A stretch of 64,000 bases of DNA from Pseudomonas gregormendelii (GTDB lineage: Bacteria > Pseudomonadota > Gammaproteobacteria > Pseudomonadales > Pseudomonadaceae): assembly GCF_017114825.1 (NCBI RefSeq), contig NZ_JADEVO010000019.1, positions 1-64,000 on the forward strand. Reading direction: 5' to 3'. The position numbers and the translations under genes are program-made. This document shows positions 36,011 to 49,087 of this stretch, one piece after another. The notes under the pieces were generated by a model that saw only the letters and a program-made list of their open reading frames with translations, had not been told where the DNA came from and ran no database searches. Numbering within the stretch: the stretch's first letter is position 1; each line of letters begins with the position of its first letter.

Positions 36011-36099
36011 ATCGCGGGCAAGCCCGCTCCCACAAGTTCCAGGTTGAATGCGAATGTTGCGTACGCCCTGGATCCTGTGGGAGCGGGCTTGCCCGCGAA
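36011..36099. repeat. REP element pair
   Basis: ATCGCGGGCAAGCCCGCTCC and its inverse GGAGCGGGCTTGCCCGCGA lie about 45 bases apart between the convergent ldcA and lytic transglycosylase genes, reaching to within five bases of the latter's stop codon. Core type GGGCNNGCCCGC, a different subfamily from the GAGCNNGCTCGC elements. Confidence 0.85.
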
Positions 36100-36103
36100 G
36101 CTT

Positions 36104-37426
36104 TTAGCGGTTACGCAGGCCTTCCAGCAACTTGTGCGTCGGATACCCATCCGCCGGCCAGCCAAACGACTGTTGGGCACTGCGTATCGCCTTGCGCGTA
36201 TTGGCGCCTATGATCCCGTCGGCGGTGCCCGCGTCGTAGTTCTGTGCACTCAGCAGGCTTTGCAATTCAATGCGCTCGGTACGACTGAGCGGCATGTCAT
36301 CTTTGGGCCAGGTACCACTGATCAGGCCACCACCGCTGAACCGTTCCGACAGCAGGCTGACGGCCAGGGCGTAGGACGACGAGTTGTTGTACTTGAGAAT
36401 CGCGCGGAAGTTATCCAGCACCAGGAAGGCCGGGCCACGGTAACCTGCCGGCAGCAGCAGGGCGGCAGACAGGTGCTCTGAGCCTGCTGGAACCTGGGCA
36501 CCACCGGGCAGGGTTACGCCCAGCTGCCGCCATTCGGCGACACTCTTGCGCAGCGTGCCGTCTGCCAGGACGTAGTTGAAACCGCTCGGCAGCTGAACTT
36601 CAAAGCCCCAGGGCTGGCCTTTCTGCCATCCCGAGCTTTGCAGGTAGTGCGCGGTGGAGGCCAGCGCGTCGGCGGAGCTGCCCCAGATGTCACGGCGCCC
36701 GTCGCCATCGAAGTCCACGGCGTGGGTGTTGTAGGTCGTCGGGATGAACTGGGTCTGGCCCATGGCCCCGGCCCAGGAACCAAGCATTTTCTCGGGTTCG
36801 ATATCACCCTGTTGCAGGATTTGCAGCGCGGCGATCAACTGCGCCTGGGCGAAGCCCGGACGGCGGCCTTCGTAGGCCAGGGTTGCCAGGGAGTTGATGA
36901 CCGATTTACTGCCCTGGAACTGCCCGAAGTTGCTCTCCATGCCCCAGACCGACACCAGTACCTGCCGGTCAACGCCATAGCGCTGCTCGATGCTTTGCAG
37001 GATGTCGGCGTACTGGCTGACCAGCGCCTGGCCCTTGCGCACCCGCAGAGGCGAAAGCGCGCCATCGAGGTATTCCCACACCGGGCGGGAAAACTCCGGC
37101 TGGCTGCGGTCGGCGCGAATGACACTGGGGTCCAGGCTGACATTGGCGAACGCGCGATCGAACAGATCGGCACGGATCCCGGCGGCGAGTGCTTCCTTGC
37201 GGAAACCGGCCTGCCAGTCGGCAAACGTCTGCGTGGGCTGGAGGTCAAGATTTTCACCGGTCGGGACAACCGGCGGAATGACCGCAGGGGCTGTTGCGAC
37301 AGGGAGGGTCTGGAGCGGTTGAGCGTCGGCGGCGGTGGGTTTTTCCGCGCAAGCGACAAGCATAACGAGGCTGGAGGCAGCTAGCAGTTGGCGCAGGGGC
37401 CAACGACGGGAAAGACTAAGGGGCAT
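36104..37426 (-). CDS. SltB3-like lytic transglycosylase with PG-binding domain
   Basis: 440 residues. The N-terminus has a lipobox-like LVMLVACAEKP, so it is probably a lipoprotein. Domain 1 is the MltB-family catalytic domain with the acid in SVWGMESNFGQFQGS, AGAMGQTQFIPTTYNTHAVD and the DFDGDGRRD calcium-type loop; domain 2 is a C-terminal peptidoglycan-binding domain (LQSLLSAQNYDAGTADGIIG). It is a second member of the same family as the product of 29469-30479, with a distinct domain layout. Confidence 0.92.
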   Translation of the reverse strand: MPLSLSRRWPLRQLLAASSLVMLVACAEKPTAADAQPLQTLPVATAPAVIPPVVPTGENLDLQPTQTFADWQAGFRKEALAAGIRADLFDRAFANVSLDPSVIRADRSQPEFSRPVWEYLDGALSPLRVRKGQALVSQYADILQSIEQRYGVDRQVLVSVWGMESNFGQFQGSKSVINSLATLAYEGRRPGFAQAQLIAALQILQQGDIEPEKMLGSWAGAMGQTQFIPTTYNTHAVDFDGDGRRDIWGSSADALASTAHYLQSSGWQKGQPWGFEVQLPSGFNYVLADGTLRKSVAEWRQLGVTLPGGAQVPAGSEHLSAALLLPAGYRGPAFLVLDNFRAILKYNNSSSYALAVSLLSERFSGGGLISGTWPKDDMPLSRTERIELQSLLSAQNYDAGTADGIIGANTRKAIRSAQQSFGWPADGYPTHKLLEGLRNR

Positions 37427-37550
37427 GCACAGGTCCAGGGAAAAACGAGTCAGGTGCAGACCTTAACATGTTGAGCGGTTGGTTGCCTTTCAGGCCGCCA
37501 GAAAGTAAGCAGCCCCGGCAGGCGTTGCCGAAGGCTGCGAACTGTTGATC

Positions 37551-38588
37551 TTATTCAGCCGGCAACATCAATCGCTGGCCAGCCATCAACAACGACAGGC
37601 GACTCAGGCTCATCCATGGCGAGCCCGCTGCCTGACCTTTGATCTGCGCATCAATACGCTGCGCTTCGAGCAACAACTGCGCCCAGCGTTGCGCCGAGTA
37701 GCGTTGCAGGGCCTTGCTCATGAGCGGTTTGCGCTTGTCCCAGACCGGTGGTCGGGCTGAGCTGAATGCCTTGTCCAGTGGTACGCCCTGGCTGTATTGC
37801 AGCGACAGGTTGGCGAGCAAACGCAGCTCCCGCGCCAGGGCCCAGAGAATGACCGGTGGCTCGACGCCTTCACCGCGCAGGCCTTCAAGCATTCGCAGTG
37901 CGTGGGCCGCTTCGCCGTTGAGAATCGCATCGGTCAGGCCAAAAACGTCGAAACGCGCGCTGTCGGCCACCGCCGCTTGCACGGTTTCCACCGTGATCTG
38001 CCCACCCTCGGCCATCAGCTTGAGCTTTTCGATTTCCTGGGCGGCAGCCAGCAGGTTGCCTTCGACCCTTGCGGCAATCAGTTCGACCGCGTCCTGGCTG
38101 GCGGAGAGCCCGGCCTGCGACAGACGCTGGCGGATCCAGCTGGGCAGCTGGTTGGCATCCACCGGCCAGATCTGCACGAACTGGGTGTGCTGGCCTTCGA
38201 CCAACGCCTTGCCCCACTTGGTTTTCTGTGCGCTGCCGTCCAGCTTGGGCAGGCTGATCAGCAGTACTGTGTCTTCGGCAGGTCGCGAGCAATATTCGAT
38301 GAAAGCGGCAGCGCCCTTGTCGCCGGGTTTACCCGACGGCAGGCGCAGTTCAAGCAAGCGTTTTTCAGCGAACAACGACATGCTGGCACCTGCTTGCAGC
38401 AAGGTGCCCCAGTCGAAACTGGCGTCGGCGGCGAATACCTGGCGCTCATCAAACCCCTGTTGGCGAGCCGCAGCGCGGATGGCGTCGGCGGCTTCCTGGC
38501 ACAGCAGCGGGTCGTCGCCGCTGATGATGTAGACCGGCGCGAGGTTGCCTTGCAGGTGTTTGGCGAGTTGGGCGGGGGCGAGTTTCAT
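37551..38588 (-). CDS. holA: DNA polymerase III delta subunit
   Basis: 345 residues. HolA opens the sliding clamp within the clamp loader. The N-terminal YIISGDDPLLCQEAADAIRAAA segment, SLPKLDGSAQKTKWGKAL, and the C-terminal helical collar fit. It lies downstream of lptE, in the order leuS-lptE-holA that is common to gamma-proteobacteria. Confidence 0.96.
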   Translation of the reverse strand: MKLAPAQLAKHLQGNLAPVYIISGDDPLLCQEAADAIRAAARQQGFDERQVFAADASFDWGTLLQAGASMSLFAEKRLLELRLPSGKPGDKGAAAFIEYCSRPAEDTVLLISLPKLDGSAQKTKWGKALVEGQHTQFVQIWPVDANQLPSWIRQRLSQAGLSASQDAVELIAARVEGNLLAAAQEIEKLKLMAEGGQITVETVQAAVADSARFDVFGLTDAILNGEAAHALRMLEGLRGEGVEPPVILWALARELRLLANLSLQYSQGVPLDKAFSSARPPVWDKRKPLMSKALQRYSAQRWAQLLLEAQRIDAQIKGQAAGSPWMSLSRLSLLMAGQRLMLPAE

Positions 38589-38627
38589 GGGAAAGGGCGA
38601 GCGGGGCGCCTGGGCGCCCCACAGGTC

Positions 38628-39233
38628 TTACTGCTGCGGCAGTTCAACGGGCGATTGACGTGGCGTCTCCGCCTCGGCTTTCTGCGCCGCTTCCATGGCG
38701 GCGGCCTCAGCCTGGGCCTTGGCGTCAGCAGTCTGCTGCATCTGATCCAGTTGGGCCGGGGTGAGTTGTTGCAGGCGCAACATCATGCGCTGGACCAGAT
38801 CGCGACGGATTTCCTTGCGCGCATCATCGGCTTCCAGCTCGGAGCCCACCAGGTTGTTGCCGTCGTGGATGAACACCTTCTGCACTTCGATCTTGTCGCT
38901 CAGCAGCTCGCGATCACGCTGGCCACGGATATCGTACTCAAGCACGGTCGTCAGCTGGTACTCGCCAGTACGGCCGGCACCTGCATAGCTGAGAGTGCGC
39001 TGGCTCTCCTGCTCGTTGGTCAGGATCAGCTTGTACGGCGCGCCGGCGATCACCTTGACGCCGCTGCTTTCGAGCACCTGGCGCATCTGGGTCACGGTAG
39101 GGCCGTAGGCATTACGTGCGCTCAGGTCGAGTTCCTTGATCGCCAGCTCAGTCGTACCAGTACCACGCAGCTGGAAACCGCAGGCGCTCAACAGGACCGC
39201 AAGGCCCATCACCAGCAAATTGCGTTTGATCAT
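38628..39233 (-). CDS. lptE: LPS-assembly lipoprotein LptE
   Basis: 201 residues. A lipoprotein signal (VMGLAVLLSACGFQLRGTG, Cys18) marks the outer-membrane plug of the LptD-LptE translocon that places LPS on the cell surface. LRGTGTTELAIKELDLSARN fits the family. The C-terminal ~50 residues are a polar Gln/Ala/Glu-rich tail, probably disordered, that is not needed for the fold. Confidence 0.94.
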   Translation of the reverse strand: MIKRNLLVMGLAVLLSACGFQLRGTGTTELAIKELDLSARNAYGPTVTQMRQVLESSGVKVIAGAPYKLILTNEQESQRTLSYAGAGRTGEYQLTTVLEYDIRGQRDRELLSDKIEVQKVFIHDGNNLVGSELEADDARKEIRRDLVQRMMLRLQQLTPAQLDQMQQTADAKAQAEAAAMEAAQKAEAETPRQSPVELPQQ

Positions 39234-39320
39234 CTTGTTGTTCCCCTTGAAACCAGGTGGGCCGACTGTGCGGCCCGAAAGGTTTTACTCGGCGCCAGGC
39301 TCACCTGGCGCCTGGTCCAA

Positions 39321-42206
<2,886 letters not shown>

Positions 42207-42527
42207 ATGGTTGAGTCACAGCAAAAAGTCACGAAACCGCAGCTGTATGAACGACTGATCGATCGTCTGGGGATCGCCCTGGACGCTGCTAAAACCGCTG
42301 ACCGGCTGCGCGATGAGCGCCCCCTCGAGTTGGAACTGCGTGGCCTGAGCCCCGCAGAATTTGCCTTGGTAAAAGCGTATCTGGACCGCAGTGAACGTGA
42401 AACACACGGATGCCTGTCAGAAGCAGTGAAGCAGCTTGACGCACCGCGCTCGGCCAAAATCATCTGGCTCAAGGACAAGATACCTGGCAGGGACGCGGTA
42501 AAGGTCCGGTCGCTGCAATTCAAATAA
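42207..42527 (+). CDS. Conserved hypothetical protein
   Basis: 106 residues, strongly charged, predicted mainly helical, no signal peptide or membrane segment. The frame begins after a GAGGTGAGGG sequence, a good ribosome-binding site. It contains the ELRGLSPAEFALVKAYLDRS stretch. I do not recognise the family; its place beside leuS matches conserved hypothetical genes of other Pseudomonas. Confidence 0.7.
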   Translation: MVESQQKVTKPQLYERLIDRLGIALDAAKTADRLRDERPLELELRGLSPAEFALVKAYLDRSERETHGCLSEAVKQLDAPRSAKIIWLKDKIPGRDAVKVRSLQFK

Positions 42528-42633
42528 ATAAGGCTCCGGCCGCATTTCAGGCAATGAAGCAGTCTAGTCCTTTCGATTTAGTTGTCGCATTGCGTCAACC
42601 CTCTTAGGCTTCGGGCATCTCTGGAGATGCTCG

Positions 42634-43395
42634 ATGCCTTTTCGTTATTTCGTGAAACAACTTCTCTTGCCGCCCGGCATCCTGTTGCTTTTGCTGGCCC
42701 TTGGCTGGTGGCTGCGCCGCACCCGGCCACGACTGGCTGGCCTGTGCTTTGCGTTGGGCCTGGGGGGCTTCTGGCTGATGAGCCTGCCGATTGTCGTGCA
42801 GTGGAGTGCCAATGCCCTGGAGCGCGTGCCGCCGCTGACACGTGAAGAGTGGGCGACACTTGGCCAACGTGCCGATGCCATCGTGGTTCTGGGTTCAGGG
42901 CGCGAGCGTGGTGACCCGGCATGGGGCGCCGATCAGCCGACAGGTATCGGGCTGGAGCGGCAACGTTATGCCGCGCGCCTGGCCAAGGCGTCGGGGTTGC
43001 CGGTGCTCACCAGTGGCGGCTTGCATTACGGCACCCCACCTTCCGAAGCCAGGTTGATGGCGGATTCGATGCTGGACGATTTCGGGGTGACCGTACGCTG
43101 GCAGGAAGGACTCAGCCGCACGACCTGGGAGAACGCGCAGATGAGCGCCAGCATGTTGCTGCCCCAGGGGATCAAGCGCGTGGTGCTGGTAACCCAGGCG
43201 GTCCACATGCCGCGGGCGGTATGGAGTTTCCAGAAAGCCGGATTCGAGGTGGTGCCTGCGCCGGTGGGGTTTCTCGGTGGGGATAACGCGCGACCGCTGG
43301 GCGGCTGGATGCCGGAGTTCAAGTCGATCTGGCAGAGCGGGCAGTTGATGAACGAGGCGGTAGGACAGGTGGGGTATTCGTTGTTTTACCGATAA
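42634..43395 (+). CDS. YdcF/ElyC-type DUF218 protein
   Basis: 253 residues: two N-terminal membrane segments (LLPPGILLLLLALGWWLR and LCFALGLGGFWLMSLPIV) and a DUF218 domain with ADAIVVLGSGRERG, PVLTSGG, and VVLVTQAVHMPRAVWSFQKAG. Related ElyC/SanA proteins affect envelope integrity and enterobacterial common antigen or lipid-carrier metabolism. The biochemical role is not established. Confidence 0.88.
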   Translation: MPFRYFVKQLLLPPGILLLLLALGWWLRRTRPRLAGLCFALGLGGFWLMSLPIVVQWSANALERVPPLTREEWATLGQRADAIVVLGSGRERGDPAWGADQPTGIGLERQRYAARLAKASGLPVLTSGGLHYGTPPSEARLMADSMLDDFGVTVRWQEGLSRTTWENAQMSASMLLPQGIKRVVLVTQAVHMPRAVWSFQKAGFEVVPAPVGFLGGDNARPLGGWMPEFKSIWQSGQLMNEAVGQVGYSLFYR

Positions 43396-43419
43396 ACCGT
43401 GCTTAGGCATTCCGCGCTC

Positions 43420-43522
43420 TCTGTAGGAGCGAGCTTGCTCGCGAAAAACTTAACGACACCGCGTTCATTCAGAATGCCCGCGTTATCGTTAGCGTCCATC
43501 GCGAGCGAGCTCGCTCCTACAG
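43420..43522. repeat. REP element pair
   Basis: CTGTAGGAGCGAGCTTGCTC plus GCGAAAAA and the inverse TCGCGAGCGAGCTCGCTCCT plus ACAG, between the convergent YdcF-like and lnt genes. Its first 27 bases match the element at 13669, and the interior phrase CATTCAGAAT is shared as well. Confidence 0.85.
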
Positions 43523-43526
43523 ACAG

Positions 43527-45050
43527 TCAGACGGTTTTTGCCATCCGGTTCGCCACCAGCGCCCAGCCAAACAACAACACACACACCACGATCAAGGGCC
43601 ACGAACGCCATTGCAGGTAAGGCGTCAGGTTATGCATCGGCACCACTTCGCCATACAGGATGCCGCGCTCGAACTGCGGAATCTGTGCGGTGATCTGGCC
43701 GAATGGGTTGATCAGTCCGGTGACGCCATTGTTGGTCGCGCGAATCATCCAGCGACCGGCCTCCAGTGCGCGCATCTGCGCCATCTGCAAGTGTTGCAGC
43801 GGGCCGATGGACGTACCAAACCAGGTGTCGTTGCTGATCGTCAGCAGCAGGTCGCTGCGCGCCGACAGGTCGGCGGCGAAGTCTGGATACACCACTTCGT
43901 AGCAAATGAACGGCGCAATCTGATAACCCTTGGCTTGCAGCAGTGGCTGATCGGCCGGGCCGCGTGCGAAGTCGGACATCGGCAGGTCGAAGAACGCGAT
44001 CAACCCGCGCAGGATGTCCTGCAGCGGCACGTATTCACCGAACGGGACGAGTTTCTGCTTGAGGTAGGTCCCGTCGCCTTCACCGACCACGGTAATGCCG
44101 TTGTAAAAGCGTTTCTGGTGGTGAACTTCCTGACGGATCGGCACGCCGGTGATCAGCGCAGAATCACGCTCGGCCGCGAACTTGCCCATCATGTTCAGGT
44201 AGCCTTCGGCGGATTCCTTGAGTACCGGAACCGCAGTTTCCGGCCAGATCAGCAGGTCGACCCGCTTGGAGCTGAGGCTCATGTCGCGATACAGGGCAAG
44301 CTGAGCGTTCAGCTGCGCCGGGTCCCACTTCATGCTCTGTTCGACGTTGCCCTGGATCGCGGCAACACTCAGCGGCGCGCCCGAGGGGCTGGTCCAGGCG
44401 TGTTCCTTCAGCGCAATGCCTGCCACCCACGGGCCGGCCAGCAGTAATACGCCCACCGCCATGAAACCTTTGTGTCCAGTGCGGACCAGGCGCAGGCCGT
44501 TACAGATAAGCGCCGCTGTGAGGGCCAGGGCAAAGGAGATCAGCCACATCCCGCCCACAGGCGCGAGCCCGGCCAGAGGCCCGTCGAGCTGGCTGTAACC
44601 GGAGTAGAGCCACGGGAAACCAGTGAGGAACCAGCCCCGGAAGGCTTCCTGGGCGACCCACAACGCGGCGAATGCCAGGGCGTCAGCCAGCGGCGCCTCA
44701 TTACGGCGCAGCCAGCGCGCCCAGATCCACGCGGGCAGCGCGAAGAACCAGGCGATCGCCGCCGTGAAGATCAGCATCAGGAACCCGGCCAGCAGCACCG
44801 AGGCGCCACCGAAGTGGTGGATGCTGTAATAGATCCAGCTGGTACCGGCACCGAACAGGCCAAAACCGAAGCACCAGCCACGGCCCAAGGCCTGGCGTGG
44901 AGTCAGTTGGCGTAAGCCGGCGTAGAAAAAGCCGACCGCCAGCAATGCCAGCGGCCAGATATCGAACGGCGCCAGGGCCAGGGTGGTGAGTGCACCGGCC
45001 GCCACGGCCAGCAGGTTACCGGGCCAGCCGGGGGCGGTCAGACGGCGCAT
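43527..45050 (-). CDS. lnt: Apolipoprotein N-acyltransferase
   Basis: 507 residues. Eight N-terminal membrane segments, then a periplasmic nitrilase domain with the catalytic glutamate in LLIWPETAVP, lysine in LKQKLVPFGEYVP and cysteine in IAPFICYEVVYPDF. It adds the third acyl chain to lipoproteins so they can be sorted by Lol. It follows corC with eight bases between them, in the order phoH-ybeY-corC-lnt. Confidence 0.97.
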   Translation of the reverse strand: MRRLTAPGWPGNLLAVAAGALTTLALAPFDIWPLALLAVGFFYAGLRQLTPRQALGRGWCFGFGLFGAGTSWIYYSIHHFGGASVLLAGFLMLIFTAAIAWFFALPAWIWARWLRRNEAPLADALAFAALWVAQEAFRGWFLTGFPWLYSGYSQLDGPLAGLAPVGGMWLISFALALTAALICNGLRLVRTGHKGFMAVGVLLLAGPWVAGIALKEHAWTSPSGAPLSVAAIQGNVEQSMKWDPAQLNAQLALYRDMSLSSKRVDLLIWPETAVPVLKESAEGYLNMMGKFAAERDSALITGVPIRQEVHHQKRFYNGITVVGEGDGTYLKQKLVPFGEYVPLQDILRGLIAFFDLPMSDFARGPADQPLLQAKGYQIAPFICYEVVYPDFAADLSARSDLLLTISNDTWFGTSIGPLQHLQMAQMRALEAGRWMIRATNNGVTGLINPFGQITAQIPQFERGILYGEVVPMHNLTPYLQWRSWPLIVVCVLLFGWALVANRMAKTV

Positions 45051-45058
45051 TTCAATCC

Positions 45059-45898
45059 TTAGCGAGCAATGGGTGTCAGGCGCAGCAAGTGAATTCGACG
45101 GCTGTCGGCGTTCAGGATGCGGAAGCGGTAAGGGCCGATTTCAGTGATTTCGTTGCGTTTTGGCAAGTGCCCGAACGCGCTCATCACCAGGCCTCCGACG
45201 GTGTCGAACTCGTCATCGGAGAACTCGCTGTCGAAGAACTCGTTGAAGTTCTCGATCGGCGTCAGGGCCTTGATCAGGAAGTCACCGCTGGGCAGTGGCT
45301 TGATGTAGCTGTCTTCTTCGACGTCGTGCTCGTCTTCGATGTCGCCAACGATCTGTTCCAGCACGTCTTCGATGGTCACCAGGCCCGCGACACCGCCGTA
45401 TTCGTCGATCACGATGGCCATGTGATTGTGGTTGGCGCGGAATTCGCGCAGCAGCACATTAAGGCGCTTGGACTCCGGCACGAAAGTGGCCGGGCGCAGC
45501 AGATCCTTGATGTTGAAGCTGTCGCCGTTCTCCTTGAGGATCAACGGCAGCAGGTCCTTGGCCAGTAACACGCCCATCACGTCATCGTGGCTTTCGCCGA
45601 TCACCGGGTAGCGGGAGTGGGCCGAATCGACCACGGCAGGCAGGAACTCGCGGGGTGTCTGGGTCGCCTTGATGCTGATCATCTGCGAGCGCGGGACCAT
45701 GATGTCCCGTACCTGCAGGTCAGCGACCTGGATGGCGCCTTCGACAATGGCCAGCGCTTCGCTGTCCAGCAACTTGTTCTGGTGGGCATCACGCAAAAGC
45801 TCGAGGAGCTCCTGGCGGTTTTTCGGCTCGTGGGCAAAAGCCTGGGTGAGCTTACCCAGCCATGACTTCTGCCCGTTGCTCGATCGATCTTCGCTCAT
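45059..45898 (-). CDS. corC: CorC/HlyC-type CBS-domain protein
   Basis: 279 residues: a pair of CBS domains (about 65-190; IMVPRSQMISI, EYGGVAGLVTIEDVLEQIVGD) and a C-terminal CorC/HlyC domain (about 205-279). There is no membrane segment, so it is the cytosolic type. It is linked to magnesium and cobalt efflux. The gene sits between ybeY and lnt in the conserved cluster. Confidence 0.94.
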   Translation of the reverse strand: MSEDRSSNGQKSWLGKLTQAFAHEPKNRQELLELLRDAHQNKLLDSEALAIVEGAIQVADLQVRDIMVPRSQMISIKATQTPREFLPAVVDSAHSRYPVIGESHDDVMGVLLAKDLLPLILKENGDSFNIKDLLRPATFVPESKRLNVLLREFRANHNHMAIVIDEYGGVAGLVTIEDVLEQIVGDIEDEHDVEEDSYIKPLPSGDFLIKALTPIENFNEFFDSEFSDDEFDTVGGLVMSAFGHLPKRNEITEIGPYRFRILNADSRRIHLLRLTPIAR

Positions 45899-45903
45899 AG
45901 CGA

Positions 45904-46398
45904 TTACTCTGAATCCTTTGTTGTAACGATAGGGGATGTTTCTGTTTCGTCGTCCGCGTACGGGTCCGGATGACCCAACTCGGCAAGCAACGTTCGTTCC
46001 AGCGCTTCCATTTCTTCGGCTTCGTCGTCATCTATATGGTCGTAACCCAACAGATGCAAGCAGCCATGAATCACCAGATGCGCCCAGTGGGCCTTTAGTT
46101 CCTTGCCTTGTTCAGCGGCCTCGCGCTCGACCACCGCCACGCAGATCACCAGATCGCCCAGCAGCGGTATATCGAGGAACTCGTCAGGCACGTCAGCCGG
46201 AAACGACAGTACGTTGGTGGCATAGTCTTTCTGCCGCCAGGTGTGGTTCAGCTCGCGCGCCTCTTCCTGGTCAACCAGGCGAATGGTCATTTCGGAATCG
46301 GCGGTGCGTTGGCGCAGGGCCAGCTCGCACCATTGGCGGAACTCGGCTTCGCTGGGAACAGGCGCCTGGGTAGCCAGTTGCAGATCAAGCTCAAGCAT
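45904..46398 (-). CDS. ybeY: Endoribonuclease YbeY
   Basis: 164 residues. YbeY is a zinc metalloendoribonuclease acting in 16S rRNA 3' maturation and late 70S quality control. The zinc motif [11 protein letters not shown] is present. It starts at ATG 46398 and overlaps the end of phoH by eight bases. The C-terminal tail is acidic and extended. Confidence 0.95.
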   Translation of the reverse strand: MLELDLQLATQAPVPSEAEFRQWCELALRQRTADSEMTIRLVDQEEARELNHTWRQKDYATNVLSFPADVPDEFLDIPLLGDLVICVAVVEREAAEQGKELKAHWAHLVIHGCLHLLGYDHIDDDEAEEMEALERTLLAELGHPDPYADDETETSPIVTTKDSE

Positions 46399-47395
46399 CG
46401 CGGCGGCTGTCCTTCGGTGCTTCGTCGGCCACACGGTTTTCAAAGCGCTCGTAGGCTTCGACGATGCGTTGCACCAGCGGATGGCGCACGACGTCCTTGG
46501 GCATGAAATGGGTAAAACTGATGCCTGGCACGTCCTTGAGCACCTCGATCACGTGGTGCAGCCCGGATTTGGTGCCCTTTGGCAGGTCGACCTGGGTGAT
46601 GTCACCGGTGATGACTGCCGTGGAGCCGAAGCCGATCCGGGTCAGGAACATCTTCATCTGCTCAACGGTGGTGTTCTGGCTTTCGTCGAGGATGATGAAG
46701 CTGTTATTGAGCGTGCGGCCACGCATGTAGGCCAGCGGTGCGACTTCGATTACCTGGCGTTCGATCAGCTTGGCCACGTATTCGAAGCCGAGCATTTCGT
46801 ACAGCGCGTCGTACAGCGGGCGCAGGTAAGGGTCGATTTTCTGCGACAGGTCGCCCGGCAGGAAACCGAGCTTTTCGCCCGCTTCAACCGCCGGACGAAC
46901 CAGCAGGATGCGGCGGATTTGCTCCCGTTCCAGCGCATCTACTGCGCAAGCAACGGCCAGGTAAGTCTTGCCGGTACCGGCGGGGCCGATGCCGAAGTTG
47001 ATGTCGTTGCCGAGGATTTCCTTCACGTAGCGCAACTGATTCAAGCCGCGAGGGCGAATCATGCCTTTTTTGGTGCGCAGGGCGACGGACGGTTCGGACG
47101 GGGACACGTTATCCAGCTCTGCGACGGCCGATTCCTGCAGGAACAGGTGGACCATGTCTGGCGACAGCTCGGTACCCTTGGTTTCCCGGTACAGGCGGCG
47201 CAGCAGGTTTTCCGCGGAGGTGGTGTGTTTAGGGTCGCCGATCAGCTCGAACTGGTTCCCGCGGTTGCGGATCTCGATTGTCAGGCGCTGTTCGATCAAG
47301 CGCAGGTGCTCGTCGAATTGCCCGCACAGATTGGCGAAGCGGCGAGCCTCAAAGGGCTCGAGGATAAAGCGATGTGGTTCGATAGGTGCGTTCAA
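46391..47395 (-). CDS. phoH: PhoH-family ATPase (YbeZ)
   Basis: 334 residues. Walker [18 protein letters not shown] and Walker [12 protein letters not shown] mark the PhoH P-loop domain. An N-terminal domain precedes it. YbeZ interacts with YbeY in rRNA processing. Overlapped by ybeY; a 229-base gap with a REP pair separates it from miaB. Confidence 0.95.
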   Translation of the reverse strand: MNAPIEPHRFILEPFEARRFANLCGQFDEHLRLIEQRLTIEIRNRGNQFELIGDPKHTTSAENLLRRLYRETKGTELSPDMVHLFLQESAVAELDNVSPSEPSVALRTKKGMIRPRGLNQLRYVKEILGNDINFGIGPAGTGKTYLAVACAVDALEREQIRRILLVRPAVEAGEKLGFLPGDLSQKIDPYLRPLYDALYEMLGFEYVAKLIERQVIEVAPLAYMRGRTLNNSFIILDESQNTTVEQMKMFLTRIGFGSTAVITGDITQVDLPKGTKSGLHHVIEVLKDVPGISFTHFMPKDVVRHPLVQRIVEAYERFENRVADEAPKDSRRDA

Positions 47396-47506
47396 GGTCG
47401 TATTTAGCCGCCCTGGGGCAATTAGGATGAAATCAAGGATAACGCCAGTGGGCTGGGTGCGAAAGCTCTTAAATGGATGAGCTCATTCTTATGATCAACT
47501 CCGTCC

Positions 47507-47599
47507 ACTGTGGGAGCTGGATTGCCAGCGATGAGGCCATCAAGTCCAGCGAAGATGTTGCCAGTTACGCCGCTATCGCTGGCAAGCCACCTCCCACAA
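47507..47599. repeat. REP-like element pair (TGGCAA type)
   Basis: TGTGGGAGCTGGATTGCCAG plus CGATG and GCTATCGCTGGCAAGCCAC plus CTCCCACA flank 50 bases between phoH and miaB. The core GGCAAGCC is a third REP subtype of this window. Confidence 0.75.
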
Positions 47600-47623
47600 A
47601 GTCTTCAATGCCTCGGATATTTG

Positions 47624-48952
47624 CTACTGGATCAACGAGCCCCGCAGTGAGTGCGGCTGTGCGGCATCGATGTGCACGTCGGCAAACTGGCCAATCAGGG
47701 TTGGATTGTCGCAACGGAAGTTGACGATACGATTATTCTCGGTGCGGCCTTGCAGTTCGCCAGGGTCCTTTTTCGAATAATCGGTGACCAGGATCCGCTG
47801 GATCGAACCGACCATTTGTCGGCTGATTTCGAAACCTTGCTGGTTCAGGCGATGTTGCAAAGCGTTCAGGCGCTCTTTTTTCAACGCTTCCGGCGTCTCG
47901 TCCGCCAGGTCGGCTGCCGGCGTGCCCGGGCGCTGGCTATAGACGAACGAGTAGGAGAAGTCGAAACCGACGTCCTCGATCAGCTTCATGGTCTGCTCGA
48001 AATCTTTTTCGGTTTCGCCCGGAAAACCGACGATAAAGTCCGAACTGATGCAAATTCCCGGAACGGCTGCACGCAATTTGCGCAGCTTGGATTTGTACTC
48101 CAGCGCCGTGTGGTTGCGCTTCATCGCCGAGAGAATCCGATCGGAACCCGACTGAACCGGCAAATGCAGGTGTTTGACCAGTTGCGGTACTTCGGCGTGG
48201 GCCTGGATCAGGCTGTCGGAGAACTCCAGCGGGTGTGAAGTGGTGTAGCGGATGCGGTCGATGCCATCGACAGCCGCAACTACGCGGATCAGCTCGGCCA
48301 GGTCGGCCAGGCGTCCGTCGTGAGTGGCGCCACGATAGCCGTTGACGTTCTGGCCCAACAGGGTCACCTCACGCACGCCATTTTCGGCCAGGTGGATGAT
48401 CTCGGCGATCACGTCGTCGAACGGGCGGCTGACTTCTTCGCCGCGGGTGTAAGGCACCACGCAGAAAGTGCAGTACTTGCTGCACCCTTCCATCACCGAC
48501 ACGTAGGCGCTTGGGCCGTCGATGCGCGGCTCGGGCAGGTGGTCGAATTTTTCGATTTCCGGAAAGGAGACGTCGACTTGCGGCAACTTGGTGGCACGCG
48601 CGGCGTCGATCATTTCTGGCAGGCGGTGCAATGTCTGTGGTCCGAACACTACGTCGACATAGGGCGCGCGGTCGCGAATGGCCGCACCTTCCTGGCTCGC
48701 CACGCAACCGCCCACGGCGATCACCATGTCCGGGTTGGCCAGTTTCAATTCGCGCCAGCGGCCGAGCTGGGAGTACACCCGGTCCTGGGCACGTTCGCGG
48801 ATCGAGCAGGTATTGAGCAGGATCACGTCGGCATCTTCAGCGCGAGCAGTGACTTCCAGGGCCTGGTGTTCACCCAGTAAGTCGACCATGCGCGAGCTGT
48901 CGTACTCGTTCATCTGGCAACCGTGGGTTTCGATGTAAAGCTTCTTGGCCAT
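47624..48952 (-). CDS. miaB: tRNA-2-methylthio-N6-dimethylallyladenosine synthase
   Basis: 442 residues from ATG at 48952. MiaB adds the methylthio group to i6A37 of tRNAs. Seen are the N-terminal [4Fe-4S] region [19 protein letters not shown], the radical-SAM motif CSKYCTFC and the C-terminal TRAM domain. First gene, in direction of transcription, of the miaB-phoH-ybeY-corC-lnt series. Confidence 0.97.
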   Translation of the reverse strand: MAKKLYIETHGCQMNEYDSSRMVDLLGEHQALEVTARAEDADVILLNTCSIRERAQDRVYSQLGRWRELKLANPDMVIAVGGCVASQEGAAIRDRAPYVDVVFGPQTLHRLPEMIDAARATKLPQVDVSFPEIEKFDHLPEPRIDGPSAYVSVMEGCSKYCTFCVVPYTRGEEVSRPFDDVIAEIIHLAENGVREVTLLGQNVNGYRGATHDGRLADLAELIRVVAAVDGIDRIRYTTSHPLEFSDSLIQAHAEVPQLVKHLHLPVQSGSDRILSAMKRNHTALEYKSKLRKLRAAVPGICISSDFIVGFPGETEKDFEQTMKLIEDVGFDFSYSFVYSQRPGTPAADLADETPEALKKERLNALQHRLNQQGFEISRQMVGSIQRILVTDYSKKDPGELQGRTENNRIVNFRCDNPTLIGQFADVHIDAAQPHSLRGSLIQ

Positions 48953-49039
48953 GGACAGAGTCATCACGTGATTCAAAGAACCGCGCATTATAGGGAACAT
49001 GGTCCCATGTTCCTACCGCTGTGCGTCCGGCGGCTATGC

Positions 49040-49045
49040 TATAGT
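49040..49045 (+). promoter_or_regulatory. -10 box for the DUF1820 gene
   Basis: TATAGT with upstream GGCTATGC lies 43 bases before the start codon at 49088, in the divergent miaB/DUF1820 region. -35 is not convincing. Confidence 0.4.
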
Positions 49046-49087
49046 TCGCGCCCTCATTTTTATCCCCCGATGTGTTGCTCGCCCACC

